DNA of 64,000 nt from an uncultured Carboxylicivirga sp. (GCF_963674565.1 NZ_OY771430.1:1-64000), one strand, 5' to 3'. Shown: positions 1-9,560, numbered from the stretch's first letter. Numbers and translations are program-made. Notes: a model not told the origin generated them from the letters alone.

Positions 1-1320
1 CAGTTTGAGGTAGCTCCTATTTTCGAAGAAGCTAACCTTGCTAACGACCACAACCAGTTGTTGATGGATTTGATGAAGCGAGTTGCTCGTCACCACAAAT
101 TTGAAGTTCTTCTTCACGAAAAACCATTTGCTGGAATCAACGGTTCTGGTAAACACAATAACTGGTCATTAGCTACTGACAAAGGAGTAGTATTGATGGC
201 TCCTGGTAAGAATCCTAAAGGAAATCTTCAGTTCTTAACTTTCGTAGTTAACTCAATTGCGGCTGTTTATAAGAGCCAGGATTTGTTACGTGCTTCTATC
301 TTAACTGCACCTAACAGCCACCGTCTAGGAGCTAACGAAGCGCCTCCTGCAATTCTTTCTGTATTTACAGGATCTCAGATTGCAGATATGTTGGATAACT
401 TAGCTGAGAAGATTACTGATCAGAAAATGACTCCAGATGAGAAGACTGCTCTTAAATTGGGTATCGGTCGTATTCCAGAAATTTTGTTGGACAACACTGA
501 CCGTAACCGTACTTCTCCATTTGCATTTACAGGTAACCGTTTCGAATTCCGTGCGGTTGGTTCATCTGCTAACTGTGCTGCTCCATTAACAGCATTAAGT
601 GCTGCTTTGGCTGTTCAGTTAGAAGAGTTCAAGAAAGATGTTGATGTATTGATCGAAAAAGGAGTTAAGAAAGACGAAGCTATCTTCCAAACAATTAAGA
701 AAGTAATTCTTGAGTCTAACCCAGCTCGTTTCAACGGTGATGGTTACTCAGAAGAGTGGAAAGAAGAAGCTGCAAGACGTGGTTTAACTAATATCACTTC
801 AGTGCCTGAGTCATTAACTAAGTATTTGGATGCTAATAGCAAAAGAATCTTGTGTGAGTCTGGTATTATGTCAGAACGTGAGTTAGAAGCTCGTGTTGAG
901 GTTGAGATGGAGAAATTCATGAAGAAGATCCAGATCGAATCTCGTACTTTAGGTGATTTAGCTATCAACCATATTGTACCAACTGCTGTTGCTTATCAAA
1001 CTGAATTAATTCACAACGTTCAAGGTATCCGTGATATCTTTTCTGAGAAAGAATTCAATGAATTGGCAGCTGCTCGTAAAGAGTTGATCAGAACTATTTC
1101 AGGACACATTACTGCTATCAAAGCAAAAGTGGCTGAGATGACTGAAGCTCGTAAAAAATGTAATGTTATTGAGTCTGAGACTGAAAAAGCTTTTGCTTAC
1201 GACAAAGAAGTTCGTCCTTTCTTAGATGACATTCGTTACCATATCGATAAACTTGAATTAATAGTTGATAACGAAATGTGGCCATTGCCAAAATATCGTG
1301 AACTATTATTCTCTAGATAG
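1..1320 (+). CDS. glnN: Glutamine synthetase type III, C-terminal part (5' end outside window)
   Basis: The reading frame is open from the first base and ends in TAG, giving the last 439 residues of a protein that starts upstream. It resembles type III glutamine synthetase (GlnN), a roughly 700-residue cytoplasmic enzyme that makes glutamine from glutamate, ammonia and ATP and is the usual form in Bacteroidota. The stretch NGSGKHNNWS lies near the start of the visible part, followed by an FAFTGNRFEFRAVGSS block, both typical of the catalytic barrel. The C-terminal third is helical and Lys/Glu-rich, as in the family. An apparent start near base 58 is an internal TTG and should be ignored. A strong hairpin terminator follows 20 bases after the stop. 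Identification is confident; the missing N-terminus cannot be judged. Confidence 0.95.
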   Translation, partial: QFEVAPIFEEANLANDHNQLLMDLMKRVARHHKFEVLLHEKPFAGINGSGKHNNWSLATDKGVVLMAPGKNPKGNLQFLTFVVNSIAAVYKSQDLLRASILTAPNSHRLGANEAPPAILSVFTGSQIADMLDNLAEKITDQKMTPDEKTALKLGIGRIPEILLDNTDRNRTSPFAFTGNRFEFRAVGSSANCAAPLTALSAALAVQLEEFKKDVDVLIEKGVKKDEAIFQTIKKVILESNPARFNGDGYSEEWKEEAARRGLTNITSVPESLTKYLDANSKRILCESGIMSERELEARVEVEMEKFMKKIQIESRTLGDLAINHIVPTAVAYQTELIHNVQGIRDIFSEKEFNELAAARKELIRTISGHITAIKAKVAEMTEARKKCNVIESETEKAFAYDKEVRPFLDDIRYHIDKLELIVDNEMWPLPKYRELLFSR

Positions 1321-1340
1321 TTTTAGAATATTACTAATAA

Positions 1341-1376
1341 AAAACGCATCAAGATTTATCTTGATGCGTTTTTTTA
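1341..1376. terminator. Bidirectional intrinsic terminator between glnN and elbB
   Basis: ACGCATCAAGA and TCTTGATGCGT form a perfect stem around a 4-base centre, flanked by A-run on the left and T-run on the right. It lies between convergent genes and can serve both strands. Confidence 0.85.
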
Positions 1377-1392
1377 TGTTTTCATTTAAATT

Positions 1393-2049
1393 TTAAATCA
1401 TCTCAAGAGTCGCCTTAACAACATTTTCGGCTCCTTCGGCTATTTGAATAATGTTGGCATCAAGCATGTAGCATGGTGTTGTTGCAATTTTATTAACCAC
1501 GTCAATAACAACTTCTCCATGTTTGGTTTGTTTGTGTATAGCTCCCATTTTTTCTATTGCATCAGCAGTTCCTTTGTCTTGGCCAATAGTTACCTCAATT
1601 TGTCCTAATGCCTTGGCAACAACAGCAGGTGCTATACATAAGGCACCAATTGGTTTTTTTGCAGCATGAGTTTCCTTAATGGCTCTCATTGTTTCCTCTT
1701 CAACGCTACTTTCGGCTCCTTCAAATGCAAAAGTGCTTAAGTTCTTAGCCGCTCCAAACCCTCCTGGCATTAGTAAGGCATCAAAATCTTCAGCTTTATA
1801 AGAATCCAGAGGTTGAATAGCACCTCTTGCTATTCGGGCAGCCTCAATCATTACATTTCGTGTTTCATTCATTTCGTCACCAGTAATATGATTGACAACA
1901 TGGTGTTGTTGTATATCAGGTGCAAATAATGTGTATTGGGCTCCCTGTTTAGCAATTGCTAACATGGTAAGGACTGATTCATGTATTTCAGCGCCATCAA
2001 AAACACCGCAACCAGAAAGTATAACAGCTATTTTTTTTGTATCTGACAT
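1393..2049 (-). CDS. elbB: DJ-1/PfpI-family glyoxalase, ElbB type
   Basis: This 218-residue protein matches the ElbB branch of the DJ-1/PfpI superfamily in length and sequence. It opens with KKIAVILSGCGVFDGAEIHE, has the ALLMPGGFGAAKNLS block near residues 91-105, and carries the nucleophile-elbow cysteine C138 in GALCIAP. ElbB proteins have been described as glyoxalase-like and were first linked to isoprenoid synthesis in Escherichia coli; the physiological substrate is not settled. It is cytoplasmic, with no signal peptide. It is convergent with glnN and divergent from thpR, 78 bases away, so it is probably monocistronic. Confidence 0.88.
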   Translation of the reverse strand: MSDTKKIAVILSGCGVFDGAEIHESVLTMLAIAKQGAQYTLFAPDIQQHHVVNHITGDEMNETRNVMIEAARIARGAIQPLDSYKAEDFDALLMPGGFGAAKNLSTFAFEGAESSVEEETMRAIKETHAAKKPIGALCIAPAVVAKALGQIEVTIGQDKGTADAIEKMGAIHKQTKHGEVVIDVVNKIATTPCYMLDANIIQIAEGAENVVKATLEMI

Positions 2050-2127
2050 GTTTTGTAATTTTAGTATTAGATATAAAATTACAACTTTTTGTTTCTAAGA
2101 ATGCATAAATAATACATAACCTGTGAA

Positions 2128-2709
2128 ATGAAAACTAAGGATGATAATTATAGTAGGATTTTTATTGGGGTCCCCATTCTTTTGAGACCAGAATTTAATA
2201 AAGATTTTTCTGCGCTTAAAAACTTTCTGAAAGGTAACAAAATATCATGGGTGAAAAACCACTTAATGCACATTACAATTCGTTTTGTTGGTGATGTATC
2301 TCAGGACAAGCTGATGAAGTTAAAATCTGATTTTGTTCGATTTACTTTTAATGAGAAGTTAGTTTTAAATAGTGCTGGTATTGATGTTTTCGAATCCAAT
2401 AGAAGTCCAAAGGTTATCTATGTGAATATTCTTACTCATGAACCCTGGATCAAACTATATATTGCAGTTAATAAAATACTCGAAAAGTATAATATGGTTC
2501 CTCCAGATAAAGAATTTACACCTCATCTTACCATAGGAAGAGTTAGGTTAATAAAGGATAGAGAATCTTTTAATCTTTCTAAAATCAAGTTTGAAAACGG
2601 GTTTAAGTTACAGCAGAAAGACCTTAAACTTTGTTTGTACAAGAGTGTGCTTACTAATCAAGGACCTGTTTACCAGATTTTGGAATCGGTACCTTTAACT
2701 ACTTTTTAA
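2128..2709 (+). CDS. thpR: RNA 2',3'-cyclic phosphodiesterase (2H phosphoesterase)
   Basis: The 193-residue product has the two HxT motifs that define the LigT/ThpR 2H phosphoesterases: H48-I-T50 in MHITIRFVGD and H133-L-T135 in TPHLTIGRVR. Family members open 2',3'-cyclic phosphates on RNA ends to 2'-phosphates in the cytoplasm. Length is normal for the family (about 180-200). Its last 11 bases overlap the 3' end of the convergent GH13-like gene, so the two transcripts must overlap; no terminator is visible between them. Confidence 0.88.
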   Translation: MKTKDDNYSRIFIGVPILLRPEFNKDFSALKNFLKGNKISWVKNHLMHITIRFVGDVSQDKLMKLKSDFVRFTFNEKLVLNSAGIDVFESNRSPKVIYVNILTHEPWIKLYIAVNKILEKYNMVPPDKEFTPHLTIGRVRLIKDRESFNLSKIKFENGFKLQQKDLKLCLYKSVLTNQGPVYQILESVPLTTF

Positions 2710-4543
2710 GATGTAGGATTAATATTGATTTAGGTTCGACCAATAAATTGGTAAAATCATCAAACGTTGATTCACTCACAATATCATATCCTGTTGAATA
2801 TTGACCAAGAATCTCGATATATTTTTTATTGTCAATTCTGATTGGTTCTTCCGTATTATTAATAAAAACAAATGCAGCTAAGCTGTCCTTTTGCCTGTAA
2901 TAGGCATAGGTTCCTTCTTCAGGAGCAAATTGAATAAACTTGCCCGTAAACAACGATTTATTTTTATTCCTCCAGTTGATTGTTCTTACGGCAAAATTGT
3001 AAAATTCATTTTCCTGAGGCGAGAAACCTTTTTGTTCAAATCCGTTCTGACTATCTCCTTCCCATCCTCCCGGGAAATCTTTACGAACAAAACCTTTTCC
3101 TTTATTGATTGATCCATCAAGGAGCCATTCAGTCCCATATAAAACACTAGGAATACCTCGGGTTGTTAAAACATAACCCAACATCATTATTGATTGGTCA
3201 AGTTCTTTATCAGCGTTGGAAAACAGTCGGGATAGTTGGTGATTATCTGCCATCACAATATTACCGAATGGATTAAGGTATTTATGATCTTGGGTTAATG
3301 TTGAATACATTTTTTGAAGACCTTCGTTATTTTCATTGAAGACAGAAAATGCATCAGCAAGAGAGTTGGCAACAGGATAATCTGTTATGTGTACTTGTTG
3401 TTTGTTAAAGCCTGAAGCTAGGGCTATTTCCTGCCAAAAATTCAAGTTTGTATCGGTAGGAGAGTGATCAGAAACGATAGAGAGATTCGGATATTCATTA
3501 TGAATTACCGTAAACAATGCCTTTAAAAATTCCGGAGTATTACGATTGATTTCATCAATTTTTAGTACGTCAGCATTTGAAGTCTCTATCCACCAAATGC
3601 AGTTTTGAATCAAAAGGCTTTGTAAATTTTTATCACTTTGATTTAAAACTGGCATGTTTAGTTCCTGCCAGGTGCCAAAGGCAATATTTTTATCGTATTC
3701 AGATGAGTAAGGATCTGTTGAAATTACCTGGTGATTGAATTCATACTTATATTCCGATTTATGAAAGAACGATTTATACGGTGGTTTTTGGCTCCAGGGA
3801 TGATATTTACCTAACTGATGTAATACCATTGTTTTAATTACCTTCAGATTATTCTGGTGAAATTTCTGAACAAGGTTTATGTAATCAGAATTATTTCCAA
3901 GTCGTTGATCTACCTTGTAATTGTCTGTAATTCCATCTCTTTGGTATGACATTGTCATCAGGTTACTTTCAAAAACCGGAAGAAGGTCAACGCACGTAAA
4001 GCCAATGTTTGTGATGTAATCAGCAGCCGTTGAAATACCAGCTAAATCACCGCCATGCACTCCCACTGGATTTAATCGATCGTTGACTTCAAAATAACCA
4101 TTGATTTTATCATTCTTAGTATCTCCATTACAAAAACGATCGGGAACAATCTGGTAAATTATATCCTCGCTGGTTAACGTTTGTTGTGTATAAGGTATTC
4201 TGTCAGATAATTGAAATTCGAAAGATCCTGTATTCGCTTTTGAATCTCTAAATAGAATTGGAATTTTACCAGGACTAGCCTGGTTTGATATTTCAATCTC
4301 AATAAACAGGTATTCGGTATTATCGGCAGAATAAGTCCTGATTAACTTAACTCCGGGATAGTTAATTGTTGCAATAGCATTACCACTGAAAGGAGCATTT
4401 GCTATCAGTGTAACTGTATTATTTTTCATTCCTGTCCACCAGTTGGAAGGAGTGACTGTAATATCAATATTTTTTCCTAATACAAGGGTTGAAAAAAATA
4501 TTGAAATTAGAGTTATGATGGTTTTTCTCTCTATTCGACTCAT
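2699..4543 (-). CDS. SusA-like GH13 protein with degenerate active site (probable pseudoenzyme)
   Basis: The 614-residue product has a signal-peptide-like N-terminus, an N-terminal beta domain (about residues 25-120) and a neopullulanase/cyclomaltodextrinase-type GH13 barrel starting at IYQIVPDRFCNGD (129-141), with HGGDLAGI at 163-170. Fold landmarks are retained but the invariant residues are not. In region I the expected D and N-H are T238, H242 and Q243. In region II the Arg before the nucleophile is K328, while nucleophile D330 is kept. In region III the acid/base Glu position is D359. In region IV the Asp after N-H is Q436. ATG at 4543 is chosen because the upstream frame runs through a terminator and lacks a signal peptide. 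It lies downstream of the GH65 gene. A starch-binding or regulatory role is possible; normal GH13 catalysis is unlikely. No frameshift is visible, so the gene looks maintained. Confidence 0.85.
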   Translation of the reverse strand: MSRIERKTIITLISIFFSTLVLGKNIDITVTPSNWWTGMKNNTVTLIANAPFSGNAIATINYPGVKLIRTYSADNTEYLFIEIEISNQASPGKIPILFRDSKANTGSFEFQLSDRIPYTQQTLTSEDIIYQIVPDRFCNGDTKNDKINGYFEVNDRLNPVGVHGGDLAGISTAADYITNIGFTCVDLLPVFESNLMTMSYQRDGITDNYKVDQRLGNNSDYINLVQKFHQNNLKVIKTMVLHQLGKYHPWSQKPPYKSFFHKSEYKYEFNHQVISTDPYSSEYDKNIAFGTWQELNMPVLNQSDKNLQSLLIQNCIWWIETSNADVLKIDEINRNTPEFLKALFTVIHNEYPNLSIVSDHSPTDTNLNFWQEIALASGFNKQQVHITDYPVANSLADAFSVFNENNEGLQKMYSTLTQDHKYLNPFGNIVMADNHQLSRLFSNADKELDQSIMMLGYVLTTRGIPSVLYGTEWLLDGSINKGKGFVRKDFPGGWEGDSQNGFEQKGFSPQENEFYNFAVRTINWRNKNKSLFTGKFIQFAPEEGTYAYYRQKDSLAAFVFINNTEEPIRIDNKKYIEILGQYSTGYDIVSESTFDDFTNLLVEPKSILILHLKK

Positions 4544-4624
4544 GGTTAAAATAGGTTGAAGCACTTTTTCAATATAATCATTATGAATGAAAAAGTAAAT
4601 GATATTCCCCGCTGCAATATTAAT

Positions 4625-4653
4625 AAAAAAAGGAGTCAATTGACTCCTTTTTT
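4625..4653 (-). terminator. Intrinsic terminator after maltose phosphorylase gene
   Basis: AGGAGTCAATTGACTCCT is a perfect palindrome flanked by A6 and T5. On the minus strand it gives a hairpin followed by a T-run, 57 bases past the GH65 stop codon, and separates that operon from the GH13-like gene. Confidence 0.8.
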
Positions 4654-4709
4654 CTTGAATTACACTGAATTTATGACTCTTTAATACTAATATTCATTTG
4701 CTATTAGTA

Positions 4710-7022
4710 TTATTTTACACTTATTTCAACGGTTTGTTGAGGCTCAACTTTAATTAATTGATTGTATACATATAATTCAACAGGCCTGCTTGAGTGCGAT
4801 GCTACTGCAACATTTTCTTTAGAAACAATTACCTCCAAGTCATTATTCATAAATGTAATGCGGAAAGCATATTTATTCCATTGACCAGGTATTACCGGAT
4901 TAAGATAAAGTTTGCCATCATAAACTCGTTTACCTCCAAAACCTTCAACAACAGACATCCAGGTTCCGGCCATTGATGTGATGTGCAGTCCTTCGTGGGC
5001 TTCGTGATTGTAATCGTCAATATCCAGGCGCGAGGTACGTAAATACATTTCATATGCCTTGTCGATCATTCCAATTTTTGCTGCTAAAATGGAGTGCACA
5101 CATGGTGATAGCGATGACTCATGAACAGTTCGAGGTTCGTAAAATTCAAAGTTTCGCTTAATGGTATCCAAATCAAATTCTTCTTCAAGTACATAAATAC
5201 CCTGAAGCGTGTCAGCTTGTTTGATATAACAACTACGAAGAATTCTGTCCCACGACCAGTGCTGATTAATTGGTCGTTGTTTTAGATCCAGATCTTTAAC
5301 AAGGATATGTTCTTTATCCATGTATCCGTCCTGTTGCATGAAAACATTTAATTCTTCATTGAATGGGAAATACATGTTAGTAACTATATCTTTCCACTTT
5401 CCAGTTTCCTCTTCTGTTTTGAACTTTGTTTTGTCAACAATGCGGTTGTAAGCATCAATATTGTTCTTCTTGACAATTTCAATGGCTTCTGAAGTATACT
5501 TCATACACCAGGTTGCCATTTTATTGGTATACCAGTTGTTATTGATGTTGTTTTCGTATTCGTTGGGTCCGGTAACCCCTAGCATTACATACTTTTTCTT
5601 TTCACCCGACCAATTAACACGTTGGCTCCAGAACCGTGATATGCCAATCAATACTTCCAGCCCATACTCTTCAAGATATTTAAAATCGTTGGTATGCCGA
5701 ATATAGTTGTGGATGGCAAAGGCAATAGCTCCATTACGATGAATTTCTTCAAAAGTAATTTCCCATTCATTATGACACTCTTCTCCATTCATGGTCACCA
5801 TTGGATAAAGAGCTGCACCATCTTTAAAACCCAGTTTTCCAGCATTTTCAATGGCCTTGTCAAGCTGCTTATAGCGGTAAATAAGTAGATTGCGTGTTAC
5901 GTTTGATGGTGCTGTTGATACAAAGAAAGGAATACAATAAGCTTCAGTATCCCAATAAGTACTACCTCCGTATTTTTCACCTGTAAATCCTTTAGGACCA
6001 ACGTTTAAACGTTCGTCTTCGCCGGTGTAAGTCTGATTTAAATGAAATATATTGAAACGAATTCCTTGTTGAGCAGCAATATCACCTTCTATTTTGATGT
6101 CGCTGTGAATCCATTTCTGTTTCCATTCGTTTTTATGAGCTTCAAATAATTTATCAAACCCTTTGTCAAATCCAACTTTGGTAGATTTTTTTGTAGCAAC
6201 CAGGATGTCATTTTTACTGTAATTTAAAGAGCTGGTTACTCCGGCAATTTTCTCAATTGTAAATTGCTCACCTTCTTTAATTACTTTTTCAAAACGGTTT
6301 CCGACCCAAGCTTCTTTTTTTAGTATTTCGGGTTTGATACTGATTTCAACTTCCTGGATAAAGGTTTTAACCATCATACCAAAACCTGCTCTGAAACCTA
6401 GTTTTTTTGTTTCAGTCACCAGGTAGGCTTCGCCCGGATGAGCTTCCATTTCTAAAAGATTCCAGAATTTTTCATCGTAATTAGAATCTTCGTTTTCAAC
6501 ATCTCCATCAAGATATGGAGTGAATGAAATTTTACCTTCAAAATTAAGTGGAGTAACCGAATAGCGAATGGCTCCTATTTCTGTATCTGCCATGCTAAGA
6601 AAACGTTTAGACACCACAGTAACTTTTTTACCATCATCCATTATCGCTGTGAACTCTCTTGACAAATATCCCTCCTGCATATTCAGAACTCTTCTGAAAT
6701 TTTCTGTTTTACAGGTATATAAATCAAGATAGTGGCCATCAATCTGAACGTCAATACCAATCCAGTTTGGGCTGTTTAATACTTTAGCAAAATACTCAGG
6801 ATATCCGTTCTTCCACCAACCAACACGTGTTTTATCAGGGTAATAAATACCTGCCACATAACTGCCTTGTAATGTGGGGCCGGTATAGGTTTCCTCAAAA
6901 TTGGCTCTTTGTCCCATTTTTCCATTGCCAAGGCTGAAGATACTTTCTGATGATCTGTGATGTTCAGGTTTAAAACCCTCTTCTATAATGTTCCACTCAT
7001 CGTGAATTAAATATTCTATCAT
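4710..7022 (-). CDS. GH65 maltose phosphorylase
   Basis: This 770-residue cytoplasmic protein is a full-length GH65 inverting phosphorylase. It cleaves maltose with inorganic phosphate to glucose and beta-D-glucose-1-phosphate. The N-terminal beta-sandwich (1-290) is followed by an (alpha/alpha)6 barrel. The catalytic-acid block ECHNEWEITFEEIHRNG spans about residues 415-431, and the barrel block YGGSTYWDTEAYCIPFF is at 351-367. A phosphate-site-like HESSLSP lies near the C-terminal third. The neighbouring beta-phosphoglucomutase, which uses the beta anomer, supports a maltose-type phosphorylase rather than a hydrolase. Trehalose or kojibiose specificity cannot be excluded from sequence, but the starch locus context favours maltose. 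It starts 68 bases after pgmB and ends before a strong terminator. Confidence 0.9.
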   Translation of the reverse strand: MIEYLIHDEWNIIEEGFKPEHHRSSESIFSLGNGKMGQRANFEETYTGPTLQGSYVAGIYYPDKTRVGWWKNGYPEYFAKVLNSPNWIGIDVQIDGHYLDLYTCKTENFRRVLNMQEGYLSREFTAIMDDGKKVTVVSKRFLSMADTEIGAIRYSVTPLNFEGKISFTPYLDGDVENEDSNYDEKFWNLLEMEAHPGEAYLVTETKKLGFRAGFGMMVKTFIQEVEISIKPEILKKEAWVGNRFEKVIKEGEQFTIEKIAGVTSSLNYSKNDILVATKKSTKVGFDKGFDKLFEAHKNEWKQKWIHSDIKIEGDIAAQQGIRFNIFHLNQTYTGEDERLNVGPKGFTGEKYGGSTYWDTEAYCIPFFVSTAPSNVTRNLLIYRYKQLDKAIENAGKLGFKDGAALYPMVTMNGEECHNEWEITFEEIHRNGAIAFAIHNYIRHTNDFKYLEEYGLEVLIGISRFWSQRVNWSGEKKKYVMLGVTGPNEYENNINNNWYTNKMATWCMKYTSEAIEIVKKNNIDAYNRIVDKTKFKTEEETGKWKDIVTNMYFPFNEELNVFMQQDGYMDKEHILVKDLDLKQRPINQHWSWDRILRSCYIKQADTLQGIYVLEEEFDLDTIKRNFEFYEPRTVHESSLSPCVHSILAAKIGMIDKAYEMYLRTSRLDIDDYNHEAHEGLHITSMAGTWMSVVEGFGGKRVYDGKLYLNPVIPGQWNKYAFRITFMNNDLEVIVSKENVAVASHSSRPVELYVYNQLIKVEPQQTVEISVK

Positions 7023-7090
7023 ATTGTAAGTTTTTAAGGTTTATCTGTTGATTAAAATTGTATAAACACTTAAATCAATTCTTATCGATC

Positions 7091-7747
7091 TTAATTTTCG
7101 AGGCTCAGTAATTTATTATAATCCATCTGATGTAATCCGTCAATTACAATATCAGCTTTACCTAATACATCAGGCGAACCAATTCCTACGCACTTCATTT
7201 TACCTGCTTTTGCAGCTTCAACACCAGCTTCAGCATCTTCAAAAACAACACATTCTTCTGGCTTAACATTTAGTTCTTCAGCTCCTTTCAGGAATACTTC
7301 GGGATCTGGTTTGGCTTGAGATACCTTTGTGCCGTCAATTATTGCCTCAAACAAATAGGTGAGCTCCAGTCGATCCAGAATAGTCATTGCATTCTTACTG
7401 GCTGAACCCAAAGCTATTTTAATTCCTTTTGTTTTTAGTTCTTCCAGAAATGATTTGGCACCAGGAAGGATTTCATCAGGTTGCATTTTTAAAATGAAGG
7501 TTCGGTAGTTTTCATTTTTTTTATCGGCCAGGCGAATCTTTTCTTCTTCAGAAAGAGTTACACCTCCAATTTCTAATAAGATCTCAAGAGAAGTCATCCG
7601 ACTTACACCTTTTAATCTTTCATTGTCTTCTTCAGTAAAGTCAAATCCAAGTTCCTTAGCAAGTTCACGCCAGGCAATATAATGATACTTGGCTGTGTCC
7701 ACAATTACACCGTCTAAGTCAAATAGACAAGCTTTTATCTTTCCCAT
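7091..7747 (-). CDS. pgmB: Beta-phosphoglucomutase
   Basis: A 218-residue HAD-superfamily protein closely matching beta-PGM: nucleophile D10 and acid/base D12 in CLFDLDGVIVDTA, the cap-domain signature RLKGVSR near residue 47, LGSASKNA (motif II), QAKPDPEVFLKGA (motif III) and FEDAEAGVEAA (metal site). It converts beta-glucose-1-phosphate to glucose-6-phosphate in the cytoplasm. It sits between the sugar transporter (14 bases upstream) and the GH65 phosphorylase whose product it consumes, so the three form one transcription unit. Confidence 0.94.
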   Translation of the reverse strand: MGKIKACLFDLDGVIVDTAKYHYIAWRELAKELGFDFTEEDNERLKGVSRMTSLEILLEIGGVTLSEEEKIRLADKKNENYRTFILKMQPDEILPGAKSFLEELKTKGIKIALGSASKNAMTILDRLELTYLFEAIIDGTKVSQAKPDPEVFLKGAEELNVKPEECVVFEDAEAGVEAAKAGKMKCVGIGSPDVLGKADIVIDGLHQMDYNKLLSLEN

Positions 7748-7761
7748 AATTTCGTTTTGAT

Positions 7762-9162
7762 TTAAGACTGTACCTGATTATTCGTTTTCACAAAGTTTAC
7801 GGAGATAGCACCAAGTATCATACTGATTCCTGCTATTACTATCATTGAGATGGCTTCACCATCGAACCAATATTTAATGATTGGACCGGCTATTAATCCG
7901 CTTATTATCTGAGGACCGGCAATGGTGAAATTAAAAATACCCATAAAAACACCCATTTTATCGGCAGGTATTGAGTCCGATAAAATAGCATACGGCATTG
8001 CCAAAATAGCTGCCCAGGCAATACCAACACCCACCATAGGGAGCAACCACATTACGGCACTTGATGGAACGTCTACTTGTGTAAAGAGTAAGTTTAGGTG
8101 AACCAGATCTCCTCCTTTTAAAAAAAATGTTGAGATATAGGCAACTCCACCAATAAGTAATGCAAAACCGTATATTGTCTTTCTTCCAAATTTATTGGCA
8201 AGGTTTGACATTTGAGTTGAAAAAATTGCTGCAAAGAGACTATAACCGGCAAATAAAATACCTACCCAATCTCCCGCATCCTGAGCTCCTTTTGTTGCAC
8301 TCTCACCAATTGCTTCACCCCAAACATGCTGAGATACTGCTGGTGTTGTATATACCCACATAATGTAAAGTGCAAACCATGAGAAGAACTGAACAACTGC
8401 CAGCTGAATCATTGTTTTAGGAGTTATTTTCAACAACCTAAAAAATCCAACAAAGCCTTTGTACTGTGGATTTGTTTCATTTGTATTATCCAACCCTTTA
8501 TATTCGGCATATTCTTCAGGAGGATATTCTTTTGTTTTTATAACAGTCCATATTACTGAAAGAAGCAGAACACTTCCTCCAATATAAAAAGACCATATAA
8601 CAGAAGGTGCGACCGTACCAGGGTCAGAAGTATTGGCAATGTTAAGACCATTGGTTAAAATAAAAGGAAGAATGGATCCTAATACAGCACCGGCATTAAT
8701 CAAAAAGCTCTGAGTTGAATAGCCCAGATTTCTTTGTTCTGATGGAGTCATATCAGCTACTAAAGCACGGAAGGGTTGCATCGTAATATTGAATGATCCA
8801 TCCATGAGAGCAAACATTAGCAATCCAAATAATAAAACGGGCATAAAGGCTACAACTGCGGATGCATTAGGCATCAAAAACATAGAAACAGCCGCTACGA
8901 TAGCACCCCCTAAAATATAAGGGCCACGTCTTCCAAAACGGTTCCATGTTCTGTCGCTGGCTGAACCAACAATGGGTTGAACAACTAATCCCATTAAAGG
9001 GGCAGCTATCCAGAATAAAGGTAAAGAATGTAAGTCTGCTCCTAAATTTGAAAGAATTCGACTAACATTGGCACTTTGAAGTGCAAATCCCATTTGGATT
9101 CCCAGGAACCCAAAGCTCACATTCCAAATCTGCCAGAATGATAGTTTTGGTAATTTCTTCAT
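7762..9162 (-). CDS. MFS sugar (maltose-type) transporter, SLC45/GPH-like
   Basis: This 466-residue, very hydrophobic protein has about 12 predicted membrane spans and the cytoplasmic-loop signature GSASDRTWNRFGRRGPYI after the second span. It resembles the MFS carriers related to plant sucrose/SLC45 transporters that accompany maltose phosphorylase genes in Bacteroidota. It most likely carries maltose or short maltodextrins across the inner membrane by cation symport. It is the first gene of the transporter-pgmB-GH65 operon. The leader is long (about 240 bases from the best promoter match), and two LacI-type operator candidates lie further upstream. Substrate is inferred from context. Confidence 0.85.
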   Translation of the reverse strand: MKKLPKLSFWQIWNVSFGFLGIQMGFALQSANVSRILSNLGADLHSLPLFWIAAPLMGLVVQPIVGSASDRTWNRFGRRGPYILGGAIVAAVSMFLMPNASAVVAFMPVLLFGLLMFALMDGSFNITMQPFRALVADMTPSEQRNLGYSTQSFLINAGAVLGSILPFILTNGLNIANTSDPGTVAPSVIWSFYIGGSVLLLSVIWTVIKTKEYPPEEYAEYKGLDNTNETNPQYKGFVGFFRLLKITPKTMIQLAVVQFFSWFALYIMWVYTTPAVSQHVWGEAIGESATKGAQDAGDWVGILFAGYSLFAAIFSTQMSNLANKFGRKTIYGFALLIGGVAYISTFFLKGGDLVHLNLLFTQVDVPSSAVMWLLPMVGVGIAWAAILAMPYAILSDSIPADKMGVFMGIFNFTIAGPQIISGLIAGPIIKYWFDGEAISMIVIAGISMILGAISVNFVKTNNQVQS

Positions 9163-9364
9163 CTTTTTTATTTATCAATGTTCACTATTTCAAATTGATT
9201 TAATCATTTGCACAAGTTAGGATGATCAATTACTAAATTGATAGCCTTGAATGACAAATGTGTAATAAATCAATTACGAATTACATTCACCAAATACTTT
9301 TCGTGATTTAATCGTTGGAAATTTCAACAGAATATTATACCGGTCTCAAAACTGATGTTTTAAG

Positions 9365-9403
9365 TTAAAGGTATTAGCAGGTAAGTTACTTTCACATAAA
9401 TCC
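9365..9403 (+). repeat. Conserved non-coding element, copy 1
   Basis: TTAAAGGTATTAGCA (9365-9379), then 15 bases, then CATAAATCC (9395-9403). The same two blocks, in the same order and strand, occur in the susC leader at 11187-11221. Between them TTACT here corresponds to CTACT there. Function unknown; it lies just downstream of the predicted start of the transporter transcript but inverted relative to it. Confidence 0.6.
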
Positions 9404-9407
9404 GATA

Positions 9408-9415
9408 CAAATGTA
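9408..9415 (-). promoter_or_regulatory. Candidate -7 box of the transporter operon
   Basis: Minus-strand TACATTTG matches the Bacteroidota -7 consensus TAnnTTTG exactly. A clear -33 TTTG is not seen; TTTTC lies 24 bases upstream. It is the best promoter match in the 560-base gap 9163-9722 and would give a leader of about 240 bases. Confidence 0.45.
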
Positions 9416-9495
9416 ATCAATATGCATAAATAATAATTGAAAATTTGTTGCGGTTGTTTTCTGTAAGGTGGTAATTTACAGTGTAAATACAGATT

Positions 9496-9507
9496 GCAAA
9501 CGATTGC
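9496..9507. promoter_or_regulatory. LacI-type operator candidate L1
   Basis: GCAAACGATTGC is a near-palindrome with the central CG typical of LacI-family operators (5 of 6 base pairs symmetric). An identical 12-mer occurs at 9561. It lies 81 bases upstream of the proposed -7 box of the transporter operon, next to a LacI-family gene. Confidence 0.6.
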
Positions 9508-9560
9508 GGAATTTGTATTTCTTTTTGATTTTATTGTTAATTAAATGATATGCTGATTTT

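Noticed and set aside
4544..4639. Upstream extension (32 codons) of the SusA-like gene
   Set aside because: It runs into the palindromic terminator and would bury the signal peptide.
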